Positions 31,628-44,853 are shown, counted from the first letter of the stretch. The stretch: 64,000 bases of DNA from Gamsiella multidivaricata (GCF_025024155.1 NW_026251731.1:62001-126000), one strand, 5' to 3'. The notes: generated by a model from the letters alone, not told the origin. Translations and numbers: made by a program.

Positions 31628-33957
31628 ATGAGGAATACAGTCTCAGCCCACACTGAAGCCCTACGCCATGAGTGGCCCCGCTTCCTTCGTTCCAGCAGAT
31701 ACACTTCTAGGCTCTGCTAAATGGGGGAGCGATTGCAACGTTGTTGGCCACTTGTCTTAAACGATTTGAAGCTGTGAGTCTAATTGTCATTCTATGATTG
31801 ATCCTTGTGTATATCTCCATGTTAGCAAATGTTCTCGAAGGAACAGTTGCGCTGGGCCAAGGTCAAAGTCTCTGGCGAGAAACATGTCACGTTTATAAAC
31901 TTTGTCACAGAGTTCAAACTGACCAACAGACTATTGGCGACAGATACCTATGCGGCCCTCATCGGCTCAGAAGAAATACGAGAACGCAGACGAGAGAAGT
32001 TGCAGGAATCTTTCAATGTATTCCAAGCGCACCATGCGGATACATTTTGGTCTGAAAGACGCCTTGAAGTTAGTTCGGAAATCACCGCGAATGGCGCAGC
32101 ATTGGATTTACAAGCAGCAGCAGCAGCCCAGTCACGGAAAGGGTATTCTAAACTATCATCGAGGAGTACTAGTGAGTGCCTTTATCGTCTTACGTTAAGT
32201 GAGTGTCACTTTTATGTCTATTATCCTATATTTGTACCAGTGTGTATTAATCATGGGTTGTGTATCCATCAACATTATCATGGTTTGATATTCACGAAAA
32301 TACCAGTATCTACCCTAGGTGCGCAATTTGACTCGGACGTCCCGACTGACAGTATGAAGCAAGATGGAGATAAAAAAGGTGTCAATCCGCCGAATCGAAC
32401 AAAAAGCGACAGCCTACTGTGTTGCTAGGAACCTTAGAGGATCAAGAGCTGCCTCAACAAAAAAGAATCGCCGGCAGCAGGAGCAGCATCAGGAGGAGAA
32501 TTAGGACCTGTCAATTCAATGTTTCTTTGACTCTACTACCATCATCCTCTCGGACCTGAAGATTCAGGGTATCGACATTGGAACGCCGTTCATGCAACTG
32601 CAAAAGGATGCTGCCACCATTGTTAATGATTCAAGGATAACGCTGACGCTCGACCTTCTGCCTTTCTTTTTGTAAGTTCTGTTATTTGAATGTGGGCATC
32701 GCAACTGTAATATCGATATTATATTAACCTGTGACTGCAACTCTTCCTGTATACAAATAGGGCTGCCAACTACGTTTGGGATGCGAGCCACAGATTACCG
32801 GGCATATCAAGTACAGACCATGATGCTCTTCAAGAAGCATTGCGTATTCCTGTCATTCGCCTGTCAGACCATCTGGTGTTGTTCTGTCGATCTCTGGAGC
32901 GCGATATTTTGTCTTTGGGTTATATCAAGTCGCGCGACACGGCATCTAGAGACCACGATATTATGCTAGGACTATTTCAGCAAGCGTGAGTGATCCATGT
33001 CGATTTTTTTTTGGACAAGACGGAACATGTGCCGCTCAAATGTATCGCTCAAATGTACTTTTTTAATTTGTTTTTTCTCAATTATTATTGTGTTTAAATG
33101 TAGGAGCCTAAAGCTTCCCAGGAAGTTCTTGTCGTTCAAGCATCTTAAAAACGAGGACACTCACGCGCACTCCGCCCTCGACGCTCTGTTGACGTCCATA
33201 TTCCCCGCGAACAACTACCGATATGATCTTCATTGAGCAAATCGACCATCGGCGGGGTCTAGTGATCGCAAGAACGGGGATGCGCATAAGCCGGATGCAA
33301 CGGTGCTCAAGGATGGCTTCGAGATGGGCTATTTGGAGATAAAGCCGCCGAAGGAAGAACGTCACCAGCGACTATATCTGGAAGATATCTGGGCGCTTTT
33401 AGGATTGGCTAAGGATAACATTGATTTTCATTTCAGATGCCATCGAATCATCACTACTATTCCATGTGTGTTGGTGTTCGGTAAGTAGATTGCTGGTGAT
33501 AATAGGGTTGGTTTGGTCATGCGAACTTTAGTTGCTTACTTTGGGACTTCATTTGGACCAACATTAGGTTTTCAGATGACATTATACCAGCTCTCCTTCC
33601 AAGATGGTATCTATGTGTGGCTAGACGTCCACACCGCTTACTTGCCGAAGGACCAATATGACATCGGCAACATTGTGTCCTGTGTTGAGTTGCTCAATGC
33701 TTTCAAGGTAATTAATATCCGATGTGTTACCTGATAACTCTGGATCCCCATGTACTGGTCGCGTAGTATGTCGCTGATTAGTGTTTGACTATACACTTAG
33801 GCCATACTGGATGAAGCTGAAACAGAACGGTATACTCGAACGCCACCTAGGCATGCAAAGGACGACAAAAAACTTCCAGAATTGTATTGCCCACGGCCGA
33901 CTAATCTTACCCCTTCCAAAAGACCGTTTTTCGGATCAGGAAAACGCATGTCTATGT
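31628..33957 (+). pseudogene. Degraded gene with PD-(D/E)xK nuclease-like motif
   Basis: A multi-exon gene not recognised by name. The frame starts MRNTVSAHTEALRHEWPRF, is cut by TAA near 31720, and continues in frame (MGERLQRCWPLVLNDLKL). The next exon (from 31829) begins MFSKEQLRWAKVKVSG. Further coding pieces lie at about 32521-32670, 32762-32985, 33102-33480, 33568-33708 and 33801-33957. A TGA at 33234-33236 sits where both sides read in the same frame (YRYDLH then ANRPSAGSS), so a Trp codon was probably lost. Soon after comes PDATVLKDGFEMGYLEIK, a PD-x14-ExK arrangement typical of restriction-endonuclease-fold proteins, followed by LEDIWALLGLAKDNIDF. With two in-frame stops it is a pseudogene, probably of a repeated family. 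Confidence 0.7.
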
Positions 33958-36182
33958 AGATGCTTGGAAGGTAGGAATATACAGATCCTTCAAATGACAT
34001 TCCGGTCATACAACTCATATTTCGAAAGTATCCTACTGTGTTTTCGTCGGAGACATGTTTGACGCTCTTGTCAAGCTTCTCTTTCCACTCATTCCCTTGC
34101 ACTTTCTTGCTTCGATGATTCGCAAAATAAACACTCTAACATTTACTATGCACAGACGCTTATGACAATGAATGGAATAGAAATGGGAGAGCAGAAGTCC
34201 TTCGATTTTGTAAATTCGTAGAACTATATTTAGATGCAGTTCACAAGAACAATATCAGATAGACCCACCGATTCTCCGTCGGTGAAAGCACTAGCCAAAT
34301 CCCCCCCCCCCCCCGTTAATGTCCAGTGGTGCAAGGAAGGTGTGAGATAGATCAAAGCAAAGATAATAAAATCGAGGAGTGTGCGAGGAATTGTGGCCAA
34401 ACAGAATGAAGTGTAAGTGTGGATGCAGGAAGAACGGATAGGATAAAATGAGGGTAGTAAAACAGAAAATAGCTTTATTGTTAGCCGAGGGATGTAAAGT
34501 GCAAAATGAGCAGTAATTAAATGTTACGACGAAAGCAGGATATGACATAAACAACAGTCTAGAATATGACTGTAAAAGAACAGAATGCCAGAAAAGGGTA
34601 AGAAGGCACGAAGGCAGAGAGTAGATAGGCAAAGGTAGAGGTAGAAGCACCATACCTTGCACAACCCCCTTAAGTTATCCAGCAGATGAACAAACAGTGG
34701 CGACGCGCCCACGACATCGAAGGATCAAAAAGCAACGTCGCTATGAACGCTTGGCTGCCACAAGCCAGTTATCCCTGGGTGGGGATTGCGCTTGCACCAT
34801 TCTATGGACTTCCTAATTAAAAGCCCACCTATCAAACTTTAATTTGCCTTCACAATCATGGTGGCGAATCCTACCTGCATTGAAATTCATTAACCTGCAT
34901 CTCCTGGCCCTTCGCAATGACGAGTGCTTTTCCCAACCGTGCAGTATCCACAATACGCCGACCCGACCCCAAGTACCTTTCCGAGCTCTTCCCAGAATCT
35001 TCTCATAAGCTGTCTGGTCGTGTGGTGTTTTAAGATTCCAGCATCTGTAAAGCCGTACTCGAAATCGCGATATTACGAAGTAGTAAGCGAGGGTCGAGGT
35101 TCAGGGAAGAGGATCTGGCTAGACCAACGGCAATGAATATGTCTCACTGGATCAGCTGTAGCTGATGATGTTAATGGCACTGGTTCTGTCGGTAGTGTTG
35201 GCTCTGAGTCCGTCGACACTGTCGGCGCTGACGTGAGATGGGTGTCCGGTAGCAATATTTAGCACCAATTCTTAGATACACACGTCAAATTAAAAAATAA
35301 AAACAAAATCGTAACACTTGATTTTCGCATGTGCACCTATAACTAGGAAGGGAGAAAGCGAGTTCCAGAAGATGACACGCTTACACACGGGATGCTTGTT
35401 CAGAAGGATCCAGAGATCACAATGTTGAGCGTAGCAGCGTTAATCTTGAGTACGGCCTGGTTAGGTCGTGGGCACAGATCATGGATGACGGATTTGCTTA
35501 ATATTGTGCTATTGGACCTTCGAGGCCGTTTTTCCTCGAGGACAATGGGTGTATCCATGACTTGGTCTTCTTGAATTCGAATGTTCAGTAATAAGAGATA
35601 TTAGAGTTGTTTGTTGAACTGAACTGTGAGGGAAGAGGCACCTTTTTCATATTCATTTATTGTCGACTCCAGGAATCAGCTGCGCCCGAATGCAGCAGCT
35701 ATACACTCCATCTGGATAGACTGATCGGATACAAGGAGGTTTCTCGTACGTCAAAAAATAGGGTATTAGGGTACAAAAGACGCGTCGAAACAAAGTAGAT
35801 CGTTCAATTGTGTAGACCCTGGATTATCGAACCTTAACCAAAATGCACTCTTCGATCTTCTTTCTTTCGAGCGCGGTCTATTGCTTATTTGGTCCAATTG
35901 GATATTATTCCTGCAGCTACTTCAGCGCCAGAGTGCCTTTTAAAGGAAGTACGGCGAAGATTAGTGTGTCTGGACCGAAATATCCGAATATGGATCGGGA
36001 TAAAAGTGCTGACAGGTTTTGGCGATGATAATTATACTATTATTATTATTATTAGGCTGGATATGCTGTATGCTATGCAAGGGTAGGTATATATCTACAA
36101 AAATAAAAGGCCGGAAAAGCCGACCCCTGTTTGCTTTCCGAAATAGAGTATCATGGGGGGGGGGGGGGGAGCTTTTTTTCTT
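33958..36182. other. Gene-poor stretch
   Basis: No supported protein gene. It contains a C14 run (34301-34314), a large-subunit rRNA fragment (34712-34777) and a G15 run (36155-36169) close to the DUF3533 stop codon. Short frames such as 34291-34662 (minus) have no recognisable content. Confidence 0.55.
34712..34777 (-). pseudogene. Fragment of 25S/28S rRNA (domain V, peptidyl-transferase region)
   Basis: Read on the minus strand, the 66 bp match the strongly conserved large-subunit rRNA segment that runs from GGATAACTGGCTTGTGGC through AAGCGTTCATAGCGACG to TTTGATCCTTCGATGTCG. The match stops abruptly at both ends and no other rRNA sequence surrounds it, so it is an isolated fragment, not part of an rDNA unit. 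The identification is from memory of the conserved sequence. Confidence 0.85.
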
Positions 36183-37874
36183 TTACACTTGAGGTGGAAC
36201 GCTGGCGGTGCGACGCATTTTCTCGCGTCTCAGACGGATCTCCGAGCGAGCCATGGCCATGGTGATGAGACCGGGGATGAGGATCCAGGCCAGAATGACC
36301 AACCAATTGATCCACATTTGCTCCCTCAGACTTCCAAAGTAAATGGCCTTCAAGCCCTTGACGGCATAGGTGAAGGGGAAAACAGTGCCGACGCGGAAGA
36401 ATCCAGGCATCAGAACCCAATCCAAAATACCACCCGAGGATGTGAACATGAGAATCATGAACATGGTTGCGGGGACTTGGAAGCCATCGACGGTTAAAAG
36501 GTGCGAGAGCAAGAAAAGAGTCGAGATGAAGGACATGCCGACGAACCAGATAAACGCAAAGGCAATACCAGCGTTGAAGTGTGAAGACATCTGGTGGCCG
36601 TCCAAAACCTGAGGAACCATCCAGATGAAGATGGTATGAACGAGGGAAAACATCAGTGCGACAGTGTTACGTGCCAAGACAATGCGGAGGGCGGGAAACT
36701 TGGGGATCTGGGCAGTCTTCTTGTCGGCGCTGATGTTTTCTTCGGAGCCAAAGGTCAAGACTCCAACGGTCTCGATGGTGTTGGGGAGATACTTGCAGAT
36801 ACTGTAGACTGCAAGCATAGATCCAATGTAGAGGACAATGAACTGTGGGCACAGAGATAAAATGAGAGCGATAGTTAGCGTGTGCTCTGATTTAAACACG
36901 ATGATGTTGCTTTAGGGGAGAAACGAGGATAAAGTACTTACAACGACGTAGGTGGCAAAGTTCTGGCCATAGATCAGGACGGGGTTCATGATTGTCTCAG
37001 TCAAGTGGATTGCCTGGACCCAGAGGACCGGATGCATATTTTGGAGCAAGGTCTGGTTGGCGGGCGATGTGAGAAGACTCTTCTCAAACCCCTTGGTCAA
37101 CACATCGAGAGACTTGGATATGTACTTTTCGATGATCGAGTGCGTGCCGTAGGCGCGTCCTTGGTCAAAAACGTACTCGATATCAACGACCTTCAATGAA
37201 TCCGTGGTGGCAGGACCAGCGGTGGTGGAAGGGGCATAGGATAAAAAGTTGTTGGAAAAATTGGCGGGAATGTAGAGAAGGCCCCAGGACTTTCCTTTCT
37301 CGACATGATCGACCAAGGAGTCGCGATCCCAGCCAGGCTCCTGAGTCTTGTCGACCCAAGATACAACATGGCTGAGCTGGCCCTCGGGGTTCATGATCTG
37401 GCCCTCGATCATGGATCCAAGCGAAGAGTTGTGGGTGATGGTCTGGAACAATTGTGCGAGTTGAGGAGGTGTCTGGGAGTAGTCGAATCCAGCGTCGGCG
37501 TTGTAGAGGATGATCTCGACGTTCTTGACGCGAGTCACAGGCGACCAAAGAGCACCAATGTACAGCCAAATGTAGACGATCATGACGACGGAGGTCACCG
37601 CCAAGAGGATCCAAGCATTCTTCTTCAGCAGGTGGGGGAGGACAAAGAGCTGGGGGAAGGACTCGTGAAGGCTCTGTTTGAGAGGGTCACGGTCCTCAGA
37701 TTCAGGGTTAGAGTTAGAGTTGGTGATGGAGGCAACAGTGGTGGTGCCGTTGGCCTGATGAACGGGCGCTGTAGAGGATGTCGAGGATCGGGAGCCATTG
37801 TCCTCTGTCTCGTCCTTCTTTCCGAGTGAGGTCATGTTGAATTGCTGTGGTGATGGCGCGTTGTGTGCGGACAT
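36183..37874 (-). CDS. DUF3533/SNG1-family membrane protein
   Basis: Two exons (37874-36942 and 36842-36183) join in phase to 530 residues. After a Ser/Thr/Asn-rich cytosolic N-terminus (about 90 residues) there is a first membrane helix (NAWILLAVTSVVMIVYIWLY). A large extracytoplasmic domain of about 200 residues with N-glycosylation sequons (NFSNN, NQTL) follows. The C-terminal half has five or six helices, including GIAFAFIWFVGMSFISTLFL and ATMFMILMFTSSGGILDW. One helix, a large lumenal domain and a C-terminal helix bundle resemble the ABC-2-like, YhgE/Pip-like DUF3533 family of yeast Sng1, linked to drug and nitrosoguanidine resistance and to plasma-membrane lipid asymmetry. The function here is inferred from that family. 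The ATG is preceded by a TATA-like box 250 bp upstream. Confidence 0.85.
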
Positions 37875-38122
37875 AGTTTATCGAAGGCGTCACTGAGCAG
37901 GCGGCGGCGGTGGTGGTGGTGGTAGTGTTGGTCGTAGGTGTATAAGTATGCAAACGTTGGATGGCAACGAGGGTTGGGTGTGTGCAGCTTCGGTATGTGT
38001 TAGACGGACTTATGAGATGCAATTGTGTAAAGGTGAGATAAAGGTGAAGAGAGAAAGCGAGAAGTTGAGGTGGAGCTGGTTTTGGAGAAGTAGAGGACGT
38101 GGGAAAGAGTGGATCAAGGAGC

Positions 38123-38133
38123 TTTTTTATATA
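38123..38133 (-). promoter_or_regulatory. TATA-like box of the DUF3533 gene
   Basis: TATATAAAAAA on the minus strand, about 250 bp before the ATG at 37874. Confidence 0.4.
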
Positions 38134-40574
38134 GTCTCGCCATATAGCCCATGCACTAAGCCGACGTACCTGCCCGGAAATAGACGGGCGGCCAGAACGG
38201 CGTGTCCAACAGAGAGATATGTCATAGACTAAATCTGAGAGGGAAAACATGGCAGCCGGGGTTGTTTACCAATAGCTGCGGTCTTTATTTCAAATAAGCA
38301 TTCCTTCACCATAAATTTCATTTTTGAATAAAAAATGTATACTAATGTTGAACCCTAATTTATATTTGTGCCGGCGATCGAATGAAGCCGACCAGTCGCA
38401 AGAGCAGGCACACCATTATTAGGTTGGCCCTCGGTATCTCAAATGTCCCATTGCCGACACGGTGACCACTGCCTCGCTTTATCCTTTTCCAGGATCCGTT
38501 ATTCATCCCATTCTATCCCATCCAACTTGCCAAACAGTGTTCCTAAACGGGAAGCCATCGCCCATACTAGCAATCATCCATCACCCATCGAACGCGGCAG
38601 CAGCTATTTCGTTCATTTTTGGCTTATCGAGATCACCAGCGCATTGCTAAACCAGCGATTGGCTGTGCACAAGCACGCCTGTTGATTTCACATCACAACC
38701 TACATTTGGAAACACACGGTCTACCGTCCTCGCTCTCTCGTGCTAAACATGAGCGCTGGATGTTGTTGACAACACTCTTTTCAGTGATGCTCCGCCATTA
38801 TTCCACGCACTCTTTCTCATTTTTCATTCTAGCTGATCTGCACTTTTAGATTATGAGCAACACGCATGTCTCGAATTAGATACAATCACTCTAACGGGCG
38901 CGTATACAAAGCAGGCTATCGCCGTATATCTGGTCATTGACGCCATGCTCACCTATGACCCATGCACGGCATTAGCACGTTATGCATATTCTCGGAGAAA
39001 TGAACGGAACCATGGTGACCCTCATGCCTCGCACTGCACTACCAACGTGATCTATAAAATTGAGCGGTTGTGCATGAGGGCAGAATGAGCTTCTATTTCA
39101 AATGGTACTTCCATTTTTGAAAAGTATTTGGGCAGGTTATGCAACGGGGCACTAGTGGCTCATTGATACCCCAGAGAAGGCACCATGTCCCCGCTGCTGG
39201 CAAAAAAAAAAAAAAAAAAAAAAAAGGTCTCATTGAACCCTTTTGACATTTCAAGAAGTCCCTGCTTATGAAGACCCAAGGATTGTTCTAGGTGAACGCG
39301 GCAAAGAATATACGCGAGGAATGTAATGACGATTCAGGGGAAGAGAAGGCTGATCGTTCATCCCCTCGAATAAAAAATGCTTATTTTTGCTCGGAGGCAA
39401 TTAAGCCGAATGTCCATTTGCCCTTCCCCTTTTGGGCCGTGATTGCATTCTACGTACAACCACTGTGCGTGCTGTCGCACGTATTGTTCATGCCCCTGTT
39501 TCTAATTGCACAAAGACCAGAGCATAGCATTGTCACATGCCAGACTTCATAAAAAAAAGGGAGCCAGGAGGTTGGGCTAACGCTGATCGTCGGGGCTAGC
39601 AGGAGCTCTGCTGCTCTTGTTCTAAACTTACCAAAGCCAGCGCAAATTTACGGAGAGCAAGGGGGGTAATACTGAGCTTGAACATGTTTGATCCTTCGCG
39701 TCTTGTACAGGCAGCAGATGTATCAGCTTATGAAGTCGCGTCTTTGTGTCTTTGTGGGGTACAATTTTTTTTTTTTTTAGTGAGGACAAGCTAGGAGCCG
39801 TTGATCACTCTTCTGGATTATGGGACGTGTTGGGAATGCGGTGTACATTTCATCTTGGTCAGCAATCTGCATGGGAGCCATCGAGGTTAAATATGGTAGG
39901 GCGGTACAATTTTTTTTACTCCACGTACGGTATACTTTGACCATGCAACGATCGTCTTGTGCTCTTGGCACAACCATCACCACAAAGAGACACGACAAAC
40001 ATGTACCATACACAAGAACGGGAAATTCCTCCACGTCCACAATCTTCCAGTAATGGTCAAGCGCGGAACAACGTCCCTATAAACATTTATTGATGGCCAG
40101 AGTTGGTGTGGAGTTCTTCTCCACAGACACACTTTGAAGACTACCGTTTTCTGTAGTGAATCCAATCCATAATCCTAGCATAGCACACCATGACCAATGG
40201 TGTTGACACGCTGTAGGGTGATACACGTTGATTATATTCATCCGCTTGTTCAATCCGCGCCCAGGTGCATTTGCATATGACCATTGGTAAATCCTTTGCG
40301 CATGACGACAGGACCTGCAATGCCCATTGCAGTACGCCGAGTATCGTCTCATTTTTCCAAACTGTTCTTTGTGGAAGCAGAAGAGAAACGAGCACGACCA
40401 TAGAACATGATGAGATGTTCTGTAAGGGTTAGCTCGGCACGTCATGCATTTCTTCCAGCGCTCGATCCCGCAGTCAGCAAGGGGTTGGGGTGTTGAGTAG
40501 CTAACCGTGCATGTATACCGCCTTTGTAGCGTTCTCTGTGTTTCTTCAAACACGTTTCTACGACGCTACAAGGT

Positions 40575-40610
40575 GGGTGGATAGCTGGGTGGATGGCTGG
40601 GTGGATGGGC
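40575..40610 (+). repeat. 12-bp minisatellite, three units
   Basis: Three tandem copies of GGGTGGATGGCT with single-base variation, in a non-coding stretch. Confidence 0.8.
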
Positions 40611-41668
40611 TGGTTGAGAAGGATGGAAAAAGCTTCCAGCTGCAGCAGAATATGCAAGACAAACAAATGTACACAACAAGACACAAAAAAAGGGGATTCC
40701 CAGCAGTAAACAGCAAAGATAGGTTTTTTTTTGCTATGGATGTAGTCCTTACCCCAGCATGCTGCTTGCGATTCATGTGTAGCGCTGTAAAAAATAACAT
40801 GGTTGGGGAAAACAATTTATTCAATTTATTACGCGATGCACGAAAGGGCCATGTTGAGCACGCATCGGAGGGTTGAGTGCGAAGAAGAGAGGATAGACTG
40901 AGGATTACAATATCATGGAGCATATGTTACAGCAAAAGAAATGAAGAGAGTGAGAGAGGGTCTATTTGGCATGAGCATTCACAGCAGGCAGTTGGCGGCA
41001 GGCCATTGGACGGGTTATGCCAGTGTGTAAATGCAAAGACATAGACGGACGAAGAACGAAGCTGGATGGGTTGCTGCATGGATGTATAGGGGGCAGGTGG
41101 GAGATGGGACAGTGGGTTCAAACAGTGTTTTTTTTGGGTTCGGGATAAGACACTTTCATATGTCTGTGCCCTTAGTTGGTATCCGCTCCGTTCCTCAGTC
41201 GATCGTGCTGCCCTCTTATAAACCCTTTCTCTATCTTTTTGATCCCCCTCTTTTCTACTTTATCCTCATCACTACCACCCATCAAAAGGCCGTACTGCAC
41301 TGCAACTCGCTTCCCTGTTGTCCTTTTCCCTCTCCGTCTGACCCTCTTTGGAGGCAGCATCCTGCCTTTTGCTCCTTGTCTTTGCTCATCCTCTGCTGTC
41401 TGTTTGTTCCCTTTTCTCCAACATACAGTACATACAGTGTTCTTTCCTTTGAACAGCCAGTCTCTTTCAACCCACGACACTCATCGCTCCCTCCTTCCAG
41501 AATCGGCATCAGATTCATCTCTTCCCCATCCTTGATCTCTAGACCCCTCTCCCTTCCCCTTTTTGTGTGTTTGTGTTCTTCTTTCGGGTGTCTTTTGTAT
41601 CACCCCATTTTTTTTTTTTTTTTGAAGTCGCACACTTCTTTATTTTCACACTAGTCTATTTTTTCACA

Positions 41669-44600
41669 ATGGACCCGTTTTCGATTGTCAGGAACAACCT
41701 GCCCTCGCTCCCCCTCCTCCAGCGACGGTCCAGCAGTGCTGTCGTCAATGTAGTCGTCCAATCCAGTCCCACCCGTAAGCACGCTGGTGCCCAACCTGCA
41801 CAGCCACCCAATCCACCCCATGCACCGACCACCCCCACCCCCACCAGTATCACGACAAAACCCATTGCTGCCAACCCCGTGGTTGTCACCAAACCACGCA
41901 GCAACCCTCAGGCGATCCTGCCAGAGCTGGAGAAGAACGACGAGGATATGTACCGTCGCTTCGCCAGCCGCCAAGCTGACGACGCGGATGATTCTGAGGA
42001 AGAGGAGGAGGAAGAGGAAGAAGACTCCAACAGCGACTCTGATCAAGTCAGTATCCACACCCTTCTCCTTGATCCAGTCAACCCTGCCACTCCTACCTCT
42101 GCCACTTTCACTCCCACAGGCCACAGCACTTCAAGTCGCAAGGCCCTTTTTCGGCACTCGTCTTTCCACACTGTCCAGGCCAGCGCTATTGCAGCCGATG
42201 CTATGCCACCAAGGGCGTCCATGGATAGTTACCTGGACCGCGCTCGCGTCATCAAGCCCTCTCCTGCAGACACTGTCCAGGCCACAACCATGGTTAGTCG
42301 TCCACGTCCCCCCCACCTGCGTCACATCCGCTCTTCCTCCACCCCTGCCTTTGTTGCACTTTCCTCGCCCCTTTTGAACCCCTCTCTTCCAGCATCCGAG
42401 GATGTCTCTGCCTCGGCCTCAGTCCTCAATATACCCGCCGTTACATCCGAGCCTGACCAGAAGCAAGAGCATGCGGAGGTACAGCAGAAGAAGCATGAGC
42501 ACGTCGATAGCTCGAAGGCCTCTCAGCCTCAAGCCTTACTTCCTGGGTCTCGCACTTCGGCCTCGGCCAACGATCTGGCCATTGCTGCTGCTTTCGCTTT
42601 TGTCGAGGCACGCGCTGAGGCGGCTAGGGCAGCGATGATGACTCCGCCCATGACTCCCAAACTCACCGCAACACCTGTCGCACCATCTACCACGTCCTTC
42701 GCATCTGCGCCAACACCTGTGCCTGAAGAACCAAAGCCTGCACCTATTATTACACCAGTTGCTGCAGCACCATCACCGCCACCCAGCATCCTCACGCCTA
42801 CATCGACCCCTTCCCCCACATCGATTGTACCAGCTCCTTCATCAACCACGACTCTACCACCCACGACCTCTTCGTTCCTTTCTTCATGGCATGGACGCTC
42901 TCGATCCATGATCTCAACTATCCCTCGTCCCTCACCCCTGATGTCCTTTCGCGCTGCGCGCTCAGTCGTCAGCTCTGTGACCTCGGTTGGCACGGGCCTG
43001 TTGCCATCGAAAGAACAATTGGGTGCCATCCCCGTTGCGGGTAGGATCTTGAATCACCCAGTGATGGACTCGACCCTATCCTACATTGCGACGAAGGCCT
43101 CGGAGAGAGGCATTTCCTTGGCGGCATTGACAGGCCATGACCCGAAGAAGATGATCTTGCCGGAAGATGTGCCCTACAGGCAATTGAATAAGAAGATGAT
43201 CCAGCAAGCGATGACGCTCTCGGTTCTTGCGGTCCAAAAGGAGGAGCAGTCCAAGATGATTGACGATGAGGCAGCGGATGATGCCTTCGAGCTGTACCTG
43301 ATGGCGGTTAACTCACTCTTGCATGCCTTGCCTTGTAAGTCTTTCTTTCCTTTGCTTCTCTAGGGCAGTTTAATATTTAGCTTTCACTCAACTAATCATT
43401 GTTGAAAAAATGTGTATCTCTAGTCGAGACATGCGATCCCTTGCGTCGCGAGGCATTCGAAACCCAGGTTCGGGACTTCTTGGAAGACCAGCTCGAGCGA
43501 AAGCCGGAGGGCTATCTCAGCGATGACGACGACACCATCAAGAGGCAGCGTCGCCGTCGTAGAAGACGCCATCGACACGTTCACGAGCAGGCCGCAACGC
43601 TGATCCAGCAACATACTGCAGCCATGGCCGATCCCCAGGCCCAGAACCCTCAGCCTCGCCAGCATACGCAGCAGCAGCGGAAGCAAAGACGGGAGCAGTA
43701 TGCGAAACAGCAACAGGCCTTGAAGAAGCAGCAGTTGCAGTTGCAACAGCAGCAGGAGAAGGAGGCCAAATTGCGCAAGCAGCAGGAGAAGCGTGCAGGG
43801 TCGGCGCCACCGTCGCCGGCCTTGTCAGCTACCTCAACCAAGTCGACTAAGCTTGCACCTCCTCAGCATCAACATCACCATCACCACCATGGGTCGTTTT
43901 CTCGTCGTCGTCATCGCTCTCATCGCGACGTCAATGCTACTGTTCCTGAGAATGGGGCCGTCTGCCCAGCCGGTGGGCCCAATGCTAACGTGTCTGGAGG
44001 TATTGGCGACACGATTATCTCGACGGCGGTGCACTCTGCGATCCGACTGAAGCAGTCCCCGATCCCCGACGTTGTCAAATCATGTCTACGGACGTCAAAG
44101 ACGATTTTTCATAAGGTCGACGAGCGGTTCCATCTACAGGACAAGGCATGGGAACTGTCGAAGCAGTCGATCGAGAAGGCCATCGAGCTCGATGAACAGT
44201 ATGCGATCCACGAGGTCGTGACCGAGACCGTGTTTGCGACAATCACGGGCTTGGTCAGGGCCGGTATTGCGTACAAGGAGAGTCCAAGCTATACGGCGGT
44301 GAAGGCTGCAACTGCCGCGGCGACTGTGTCTGGTAGCGACGTTGCGGCCCTTGAGGCTGCGGAACGGTCGCACAACCCACAGGAGATCAAGCACCCGAAG
44401 AAGAAGGGGCATGGAAAGCCCATAGCCCCGGCGAAGGACGGGAAGCCAGCGATGACGACGACGAAGACCATGAAGGGTAGGAAGGCGCTCCCGACTGTCG
44501 TAGAGAGTAATACTGACTCGAGCTCAGGTGCGGATTCGGAGGACAGCGACTTCGATTCAGGCGAGTCGGACTCGGAGGCGACGGTTGCTCCATCCATCTC

Positions 44601-44853
44601 TTCGTCGTCGTCAACGATTTCGTGTGCATCATCCGAGGGTGAAGACGATACTACAGAGGAGCGAGATGAGGAGCTGATTGAGTTGAACCAGCAGACGTTG
44701 CGCTCTGTGAAAACGAAGGGCGGATATGGCTCGGACTCGAGGAAGACGTCGTTTTCGGCGGCGGCAGCGCCATATGCAGGTCAGATGCGCGAAAAGATCG
44801 ACATGTTCATGGCACTCAAGGGAGCGGCCTCTTTGATTGTCGGCAATTTGTGA
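41669..44853 (+). CDS. Large MIT-domain-like protein with low-complexity regions
   Basis: Two exons (41669-43334 and 43424-44853) join in phase to 1031 residues. The N-terminal 430 residues are low-complexity (Pro, Thr, Ser, Ala) with an acidic Glu/Asp run. Around residues 500-580 a helical stretch reads KMIQQAMTLSVLAVQKEEQS ... DDAFELYLMAVNSLLHALP, resembling the MIT (microtubule-interacting and trafficking) three-helix fold that binds ESCRT-III tails. A very basic Arg run (RRRRRRRHRH), a Gln/Lys-rich coiled-coil-like region and a His run follow. A second helical block comes next (DTIISTAVHSAIRLKQSPIP to TETVFATITGLVRAGIAYKE), then an acidic Ser-rich tail. A role in endosomal trafficking is only suggested by the MIT-like part. 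The second helical block is unassigned. Confidence 0.7.

Larger units (their letters stand above)
37875..41668. other. Gene-poor stretch of 3.8 kb
   Basis: No convincing gene. It holds the upstream regions of the divergent DUF3533 and MIT-like genes, an A24 run (39202-39225), a T run (about 39765-39778), a 12-bp minisatellite at 40575 and a pyrimidine-rich leader 41180-41660 ending in a T16 run. The longest frame (40077-40553, minus) is Cys-rich but has no recognisable motif. Confidence 0.5.

Noticed and set aside
40077..40553. A 158-residue Cys-rich minus-strand frame
   Set aside because: No recognisable motif, no splice partners, no promoter signal; the Cys residues do not form a known zinc pattern. 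Kept out as a probable chance frame.
42529..43029. Long minus-strand frames rich in Gly and Val inside the MIT-like gene
   Set aside because: Shadows of the Pro/Ala/Thr-rich plus-strand coding sequence.
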